NCBI RefSeq assembly: GCF_029784165.1
Contig: NC_073696.1
Coordinates: forward strand, 110,640,665-110,704,664
Source: Wyeomyia smithii
Taxonomy: Eukaryota; Arthropoda; Insecta; Diptera; Culicidae
DNA length: 64,000 bases
Direction of reading: 5' to 3'
The translations under genes and the position numbers were made by a program. Positions 57,821 through 64,000 of the stretch are shown piece after piece. The first letter of the stretch is position 1; each line of letters opens with the position of its first letter. Below the pieces are notes generated by a model that did no database searches, was not told where the DNA came from, and saw nothing but the letters and a program-made list of their open reading frames with translations.

Positions 57821-60800
57821 ATAGTTTGTTCTGTAAAACTTGCAAAATATATCAGGTTAGTTTGTCCCATCTAAAAAATAATTGCATACCAGTCCCAAAA
57901 TGGATATTATTGAAAATAACGTTTGTATTCAAAGTTTGAATGCTTTTTTCCACAACATTTTTTTCTTCTTTGGTAAATGTTAGGTAAAACTACACGAAAA
58001 ACAAATTAGGAGTGACAAAATATAGCCGAATCGAAACCGAGACAAGCTTCAACGGAGCTATTGACATACGCGTAACAAGCACGTATCAGTTCTAACTAGG
58101 ACATTTTGCATAAGATTGAACAATGTTTTCACACTTTAAAAATGAGTCACTTCCAGGAAAACAAACAACGTTGATAACTGTGAGCAACAATAAACTGATT
58201 CAGTTTCATAGTCATTAATACTGGAGCAAAGGCGATTTTTTACATGCTGTAAATTAATCGCATATCAGTTCCACTATAATTTATTGAATGTTACTAAGTG
58301 ATTGTCATAAGCACCAAAAGCAAATTTGTGCTTTCCTTATGCGGAAATTACCATGGGTCTAGATTAACTAATTTGCTTTATTCATATTAGACTGATAACG
58401 ATGTTTGATTGAGCACAAAGGAACAATAACGGAAAATAACTCGATTTCAGAGTTAAAATTTTTAAATGAGGATTATAACTTGCTGCGCCAACCTGTTTAT
58501 AGACAACACTGCCGTTTTCCTGGTGGTCGTTATTGTAAAAATGATTATTGAAAAATACGTGAGTACCGAAAAACCAACGTGAGATTGTACCATTCAAACC
58601 AATTGTTTGTCAGCCACCTTCTGGCGATCACAATATCAAACTTTCTTGAATAAGATTCCTCGAATACTTAACCAAGAAAAACTAGTGTTCTGACCCGGAA
58701 GTCACGAGTTGGACGGCACAGTTTCACCCCGGCTAACGATATTGTTTTGATGTCGCGCACCTCTAACAGCTATACTGTAGGCTCCACTCGCTACCGTGTG
58801 ACGAACAAGAATGGAGTTGAATTTTCTACACGCAGTGATTTGTATTTGTATAGTTTGTTCTGTAAAACTTGCAAAATATATCAGGTTAGTTTGTCCCATC
58901 TAAAAAATAATTGCATACCAGTCCCAAAATGGATATTATTGAAAATAACGTTTGTATTCAAAGTTTGAATGCTTTTTTCCACAACATTTTTTTCTTCTTT
59001 GGTAAATGTTAGGTAAAACTACACGAAAAACAAATTAGGAGTGACAAAATATAGCCGAATCGAAACCGAGACAAGCTTCAACGGAGCTATTGACATACGC
59101 GTAACAAGCACGTATCAGATCTAACTAGGACATTTTGCATAAGATTGAACAATGTTTTCACACTTTAAAAATGAGTCACTTCCAGGAAAACAAACAACGT
59201 TGATAACTGTGAGCAACAATAAACTGATTCAGTTTCATAGTCATTAATACTGGAGCAAAGGCGATTTTTTACATGCTGTAAATTAATCGCATATCAGTTC
59301 CACTATAATTTATTGAATGTTACTAAGTGATTGTCATAAGCACCAAAAGCAAATTTGTGCTTTCCTTATGCGGAAATTACCATGGGTCTAGATTAACTAA
59401 TTTGCTTTATTCATATTAGACTGATAACGATGTTTGATTGAGCACAAAGGAACAATAACGGAAAATAACTCGATTTCAGAGTTAAAATTTTTAAATGAGG
59501 ATTATAACTTGCTGCGCCAACCTGTTTATAGACAACACTGCCGTTTTCCTGGTGGTCGTTATTGTAAAAATGATTATTGAAAAATACGTGAGTACCGAAA
59601 AACCAACGTGAGATTGTACCATTCAAACCAATTGTTTGTCAGCCACCTTCTGGCGATCACAATATCAAACTTTCTTGAATAAGATTCCTCGAATACTTAA
59701 CCAAGAAAAACTAGTGTTCTGACCCGGAAGTCACGAGTTGGACGGCACAGTTTCACCCCGGCTAACGATATTGTTTTGATGTCGCGCACCTCTAACAGCT
59801 ATACTGTAGGCTCCACTCGCTACCGTGTGACGAACAAGAATGGAGTTGAATTTTCTACACGCAGTGATTTGTATTTGTATAGTTTGTTCTGTAAAACTTG
59901 CAAAATATATCAGGTTAGTTTGTCCCATCTAAAAAATAATTGCATACCAGTCCCAAAATGGATATTATTGAAAATAACGTTTGTATTCAAAGTTTGAATG
60001 CTTTTTTCCACAACATTTTTTTCTTCTTTGGTAAATGTTAGGTAAAACTACACGAAAAACAAATTAGGAGTGACAAAATATAGCCGAATCGAAACCGAGA
60101 CAAGCTTCAACGGAGCTATTGACATACGCGTAACAAGCACGTATCAGATCTAACTAGGACATTTTGCATAAGATTGAACAATGTTTTCACACTTTAAAAA
60201 TGAGTCACTTCCAGGAAAACAAACAACGTTGATAACTGTGAGCAACAATAAACTGATTCAGTTTCATAGTCATTAATACTGGAGCAAAGGCGATTTTTTA
60301 CATGCTGTAAATTAATCGCATATCAGTTCCACTATAATTTATTGAATGTTACTAAGTGATTGTCATAAGCACCAAAAGCAAATTTGTGCTTTCCTTATGC
60401 GGAAATTACCATGGGTCTAGATTAACTAATTTGCTTTATTCATATTAGACTGATAACGATGTTTGATTGAGCACAAAGGAACAATAACGGAAAATAACTC
60501 GATTTCAGAGTTAAAATTTTTAAATGAGGATTATAACTTGCTGCGCCAACCTGTTTATAGACAACACTGCCGTTTTCCTGGTGGTCGTTATTGTAAAAAT
60601 GATTATTGAAAAATACGTGAGTACCGAAAAACCAACGTGAGATTGTACCATTCAAACCAATTGTTTGTCAGCCACCTTCTGGCGATCACAATATCAAACT
60701 TTCTTGAATAAGATTCCTCGAATACTTAACCAAGAAAAACTAGTGTTCTGACCCGGAAGTCACGAGTTGGACGGCACAGTTTCACCCCGGCTAACGATAT

Positions 60801-60903
60801 TGTTTTGATGTCGCGCACCTCTAACAGCTATACTGTAGGCTCCACTCGCTACCGTGTGACGAACAAGAATGGAGTTGAATTTTCTACACGCAGTGATTTG
60901 TAT
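57821..60903. repeat. Three tandem 1029-bp units, nearly identical
   Basis: Units start at 57821, 58850 and 59879. The only difference I noticed is CAGTTCTAAC in unit 1 against CAGATCTAAC in units 2 and 3. Both unit junctions carry the same 4-base filler TTGT between TTTGTAT and ATAGTTTG. The unit has no convincing gene, element ends or pol III boxes. Small open frames in it repeat three times and are not supported as genes. This is either a very recent tandem duplication or an assembly effect. Confidence 0.95.
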
Positions 60904-61295
60904 CGAGTTGAGAGTAGATTTTTGCAATATAGGTGACGCGATGACTCGAGAATGAGAAACGAAACAAAACGCTCTGCTGAGTCAAAATATGCAGGCAGTG
61001 GAATTTATTCCGTCCATGTTATTGTTATCCGTGCTTAAGCAACAATTGTCACACATTTTATTTATCTACCGACATATAGATGACTGAAATGCATTAAGTC
61101 GTTCGGTTGCTATAATCGTTCGAAATCTGACGCAACATTCGCCAGTTTCATTTTCAATTTAACAAAATGTACTCTAGTATAGAGAACAAAGACGTAGTCC
61201 TACGTCAAAATAAAGATCATAGCTTTTCAACCACTCCTAAGAATCGTGGAGCCCTTCGTCAGCACGGAAGTGCTTAAGGAGAAATGGTATTGGAA

Positions 61296-61481
61296 CCAGA
61301 AATGACCAACATCAAATTTTCAAAGGCACAAGACTCGAAAAAAAACGGTAATGCATCACCTGTGAAAACACCTCTTCATGTTTGCTGGAGTGATGCAAAC
61401 ATGAGGATATTTTTCACAGGTGATGCTTTACTTGTTTTTCGAGTCTCGTGCCTTTGAAAATTTGGAGTCGGCTATTTCTGG
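61296..61481. repeat. Hairpin-like element, ~88-bp arms, 9-bp loop
   Basis: The left arm (61296-61385) and right arm (61395-61481) are close reverse complements and share CAAATTTTCAAAGGCAC-, GACTCGAAAAA- and CATCACCTGTGAAAA-type words. The loop is TGGAGTGAT. A near-perfect hairpin of this size fits a MITE formed by inverted duplication. Confidence 0.88.
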
Positions 61482-61487
61482 CCTGAT

Positions 61488-61560
61488 TTACCATAAAACT
61501 TTATATTTACCATAAAACTTTATTTACCATAAAACTTTATACCATAAAACTGATTTACCA
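61488..61560. repeat. Short tandem, TTTACCATAAAACTT units
   Basis: Four units of about 15-18 bp containing ACCATAAAACT in a row, next to the hairpin element. No function seen. Confidence 0.9.
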
Positions 61561-61593
61561 AACTTGAATGGACATTTCCCTAAGAGAGCACGC

Positions 61594-61949
61594 ATAAATG
61601 ACGTAGCTTTTTTAGGATTTTTTGACAAACCCCCACCCCGCCCTTTCCCGTCGGACCCCCTCTAGAAAATAACGTAGCTTTATTCACAACCCCTCCATGA
61701 AATTTATTTTTGCAAATTTTGTTACCGAAAACATACCTTTTATCATTAATGAACAAGAAAAGACAAGAAAGTAATGAAAATGATCCTAAACAAGAAAAAA
61801 CAGTCATAAAAACGAGCAATTAGAAAAAATCCAATTTATTACCCAAAATCCAAATTTGCTACGTAGCTTGGTTTGAACCCCTACCCTCCTCCTCTTAACA
61901 TTTCGTCAATAAACTGCCCCCCTCACCCCTTGGATGCTACGTCACTTAT
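61594..61949. mobile_element. MITE with ATAARTGACGTAGC inverted ends
   Basis: The left end ATAAATGACGTAGC and right end GCTACGTCACTTAT are inverted with one mismatch. The inner parts repeat ACGTAGC followed by C-rich runs in both orientations (about 61668 and 61860), suggesting two nested or fused units. No target duplication was resolved. Confidence 0.65.
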
Positions 61950-61954
61950 CGATG

Positions 61955-62975
61955 TTCACTAAGCGAACATAGAAGCCACGCCGGGTCTTACTTGACGGTC
62001 TTTTGACGCACTTCTATCTTTACTTGGATCATTAGAATACACAGAAATGGTTTACTAAGCTTTAAGCTTTGTCTAACTGTGTCTTTATTTTCTATACTGG
62101 GGTTCATTTTGTAAAATTGGAAGTGAAACTGGCAAATGTTCCGTCAGATTTCAAACGATAGAAACAGCATAATCACATGATGGCAATCAATAACCAATAT
62201 ATTGCTGGATAGATAAAATGTTGGACAATTTTGTAATACGCTAGTTATCATTATTTCATGGCACAGCGATAAAAATTGATAAAAAGTTTCAAGGATGAAT
62301 TTGAAATAATTACCAATGAATCTATCACATGCGAGCAAACCCAGCACAGACAACTAGAATAGACATCAAATATTTACTGTAACATTCTCTGTACCGACGA
62401 AAAAATTGACAGAATCTCCCCGTCACAACAGGTCAGGTAATGTTCGCTTTACTGTATTTAGACTTATTTGATGTCTCGAAGGTGGAGGTTTGTCGTAAAA
62501 TATAAAACAGCTTGTAGCAATCATGCTGGTGAATTTTGAAGCGTGTAGTAGTTCTTCGTCGAGTTTTCAAATTAATAGCTGATCTATTATAAGGAGCATG
62601 AACAGTTGGCTAATCAGGCGCAATTACACCTTGCATACGAGTTAGCCGTTTGAATATTTGCTCTTCCTTCAGCTGTTACGCAATCCAAAATCTCCAGCAC
62701 AAATCAGCGATTTACTTGCTTGGACTTCTTGAAAAAAACTTAGCCAGTGCAGGTCATTAAACTCGGGAAATGAAAGGATAAGATGCATGAAAATTATTGA
62801 AGAGTGAAATATAAACTAAGGTTTCAATTTAGCGTGAAAGTTCGTTCCAAAATTTCCGGTTCTCGTTTGTTAGTACTTTCAGATGCACTTTTAGCTGGGA
62901 TCCGAATCTGCCGTTGATCGGACTGATCGGCAACTGTAGCATTGAGTTCGTTTTTAGGTTTGTTCGCCTATTGAG
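61955..62975. other. No supported gene
   Basis: AT-rich DNA with short chance-like frames only. Confidence 0.4.
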
Positions 62976-62979
62976 ACTG

Positions 62980-63560
62980 AGTACCTTAGTTGCGTGCGTC
63001 AGCCTCCGCGTGTAACGGCACCCCTCATCCCTTCACGGCTTCCTACAGGGTTCCGTCACATTAGGTGGCAGAATTAGCCGGTCTTTTACCGGATTCTTTC
63101 CATGAAGCTAGCCTACACCACTAGAACACGACCATCAGTCGCTTCACAAAAGTAGGTCAAAACTTGCTTTCATTCGTAGCCATAGCCGAGGATAAGTTAA
63201 CGATCTTGTTCATAAACACGACAAAGGTGGGGAAGCGAATGCCGAAGATGCTCCGGAGAGTAATGAAGTGGGACTAAGCCCACAAGTAGTGTACTAAAAC
63301 AGAGGAAGGCCGAGGAGAGGCCATTAGGATAACAGAGGTAGATAGTGCTTCCGCGAGGGGTAATTGTCTCTCACGCAATAGCCGCTAGGGCTAGCATCAA
63401 GCTCTTATGTGAATTATAATTCAATTTTTAATTATAAGTGATTTCGTTTGGCCCCTTCGACCACACATACGGGATTTGCTTCGCGTTTGTTTTCTCGGGA
63501 AAATATATCACATATCCCGGCAGAGTCCTTCGGAGGAGACTCTGCATAGTGGTGGCAGCG
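62980..63560. other. GC-richer, hairpin-rich segment, unclassified
   Basis: It contains several short perfect stems, for example GTGGG with CCCAC (63268-63283) and GCAGAGTC with GACTCTGC (63520-63545, loop with TTCG). There is no coding frame of note. It resembles the structured 3' UTR of some LINEs, but no RT is nearby. The remaining sequence to 64000 shows no gene. Confidence 0.4.
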
Positions 63561-64000
63561 GCCTTAAGAAAGCGGTGGCAGCAAGCTAATTGAATCTCTG
63601 CAATCATAGAGCATCGTGGTGTCACGTGACCCCCGAAAAAGATGACCGAACTGCTTCATATCGATCCGCGTCGTTTACAATCTCTGAGTGAGTGTGTATT
63701 GATGGACAAGCCGATCGATACTACGCGTGGTGTAGTGAAGAAAGAAGCCTGAAAAAACGTAAACCTCATATGAAATCCTTGAATAATACTGCACCCAACG
63801 CAAACGGGGAACATTTTATTACTTTAGGGCAATTTTTTATTACTTATTGTGTCTTATGACTGCGCATTATACACAAATAGTAATAACCGAAAAGTAACAA
63901 AAATTATGACGGGCACACGCTTGTATGTGTTTCTGCAGGAGAACATACAGCCAAGCACCGCAGTGCATGTGTTAGCAAGACTTCACTCGCTGCATTTGTA

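Noticed and set aside
58382..60655. Thrice-repeated 71-, 65- and 73-codon frames as a gene family
   Set aside because: They are copied only because the 1029-bp unit is tandem. Their composition is chance-like and frames overlap on both strands.
61490..61545. Minus-strand VLWYKV phrase resembling an Ig W-Y-K motif
   Set aside because: It arises from the short TTTACCATAAAACTT tandem repeat and is followed by a stop.

Overview
The window looks like a piece of a large, AT-rich, transposon-crowded dipteran genome, most probably a culicine mosquito. The reasons are the repertoire of Jockey/Juan-like and RTE-like non-LTR retrotransposons, tRNA-derived SINEs, many small hAT- and Harbinger-type MITEs and a degenerate ~130-bp tandem repeat of a kind I associate with Aedes-type genomes. 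The species assignment is inference. I see no prokaryotic gene, operon or CRISPR array.

The clearest host gene is a pair of adjacent coding exons on the minus strand (19500-19614 and 18949-19042). They have consensus splice sites and matching phases, and encode the middle and end of the first Ig domain of a Sidestep (Side) family cell-surface protein. I did not find the flanking exons, so most of the window may be intron of this gene, filled with mobile elements. A second, weaker host candidate is a plus-strand signal-peptide exon at 31155-31227.

Layout: 1-3.6 kb, LINE-like tail, mariner relic and a broken histone H2A copy. 7.3-8.6 kb, degenerate 7-bp minisatellite. 8.8-12.2 kb, LINE C-terminal relic, two SINEs and a hAT MITE. 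13.0-17.3 kb, an inverted-repeat element and a Jockey/Juan-like retrotransposon (minus) that lacks its 3' end. 18.9-19.6 kb, Side exons. 21.2-24.5 kb, two non-autonomous DNA transposons with strong subterminal repeats (hAT, pogo). 24.9-29.3 kb, a nested stack: a minus-strand Jockey element split by a plus-strand RTE-like element, plus a SINE and a hAT MITE. 34.5-35.5 kb, two Harbinger-type MITEs. 38.4-41.3 kb, a second RTE-like copy flanked by 107-bp direct repeats. 42.0 kb, a second hAT MITE. 45.5-48.4 kb, a third RTE-like copy (minus) split by an R1-clade fragment. 48.5-49.0 kb, tandem repeats. 50.2-51.7 kb, a 1.5-kb inverted-repeat element. 53.9-55.0 kb, another hAT-type element. 56.9-57.5 kb, an RTE-like 3' fragment. 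57.8-60.9 kb, three near-identical 1029-bp tandem units. 61.3-62 kb, hairpin and TIR MITEs.

Every transposon coding region I read is broken by stops, frameshifts or deletions, so none looks autonomous. Repeated insertion of elements into each other gives a relative age order in several places.
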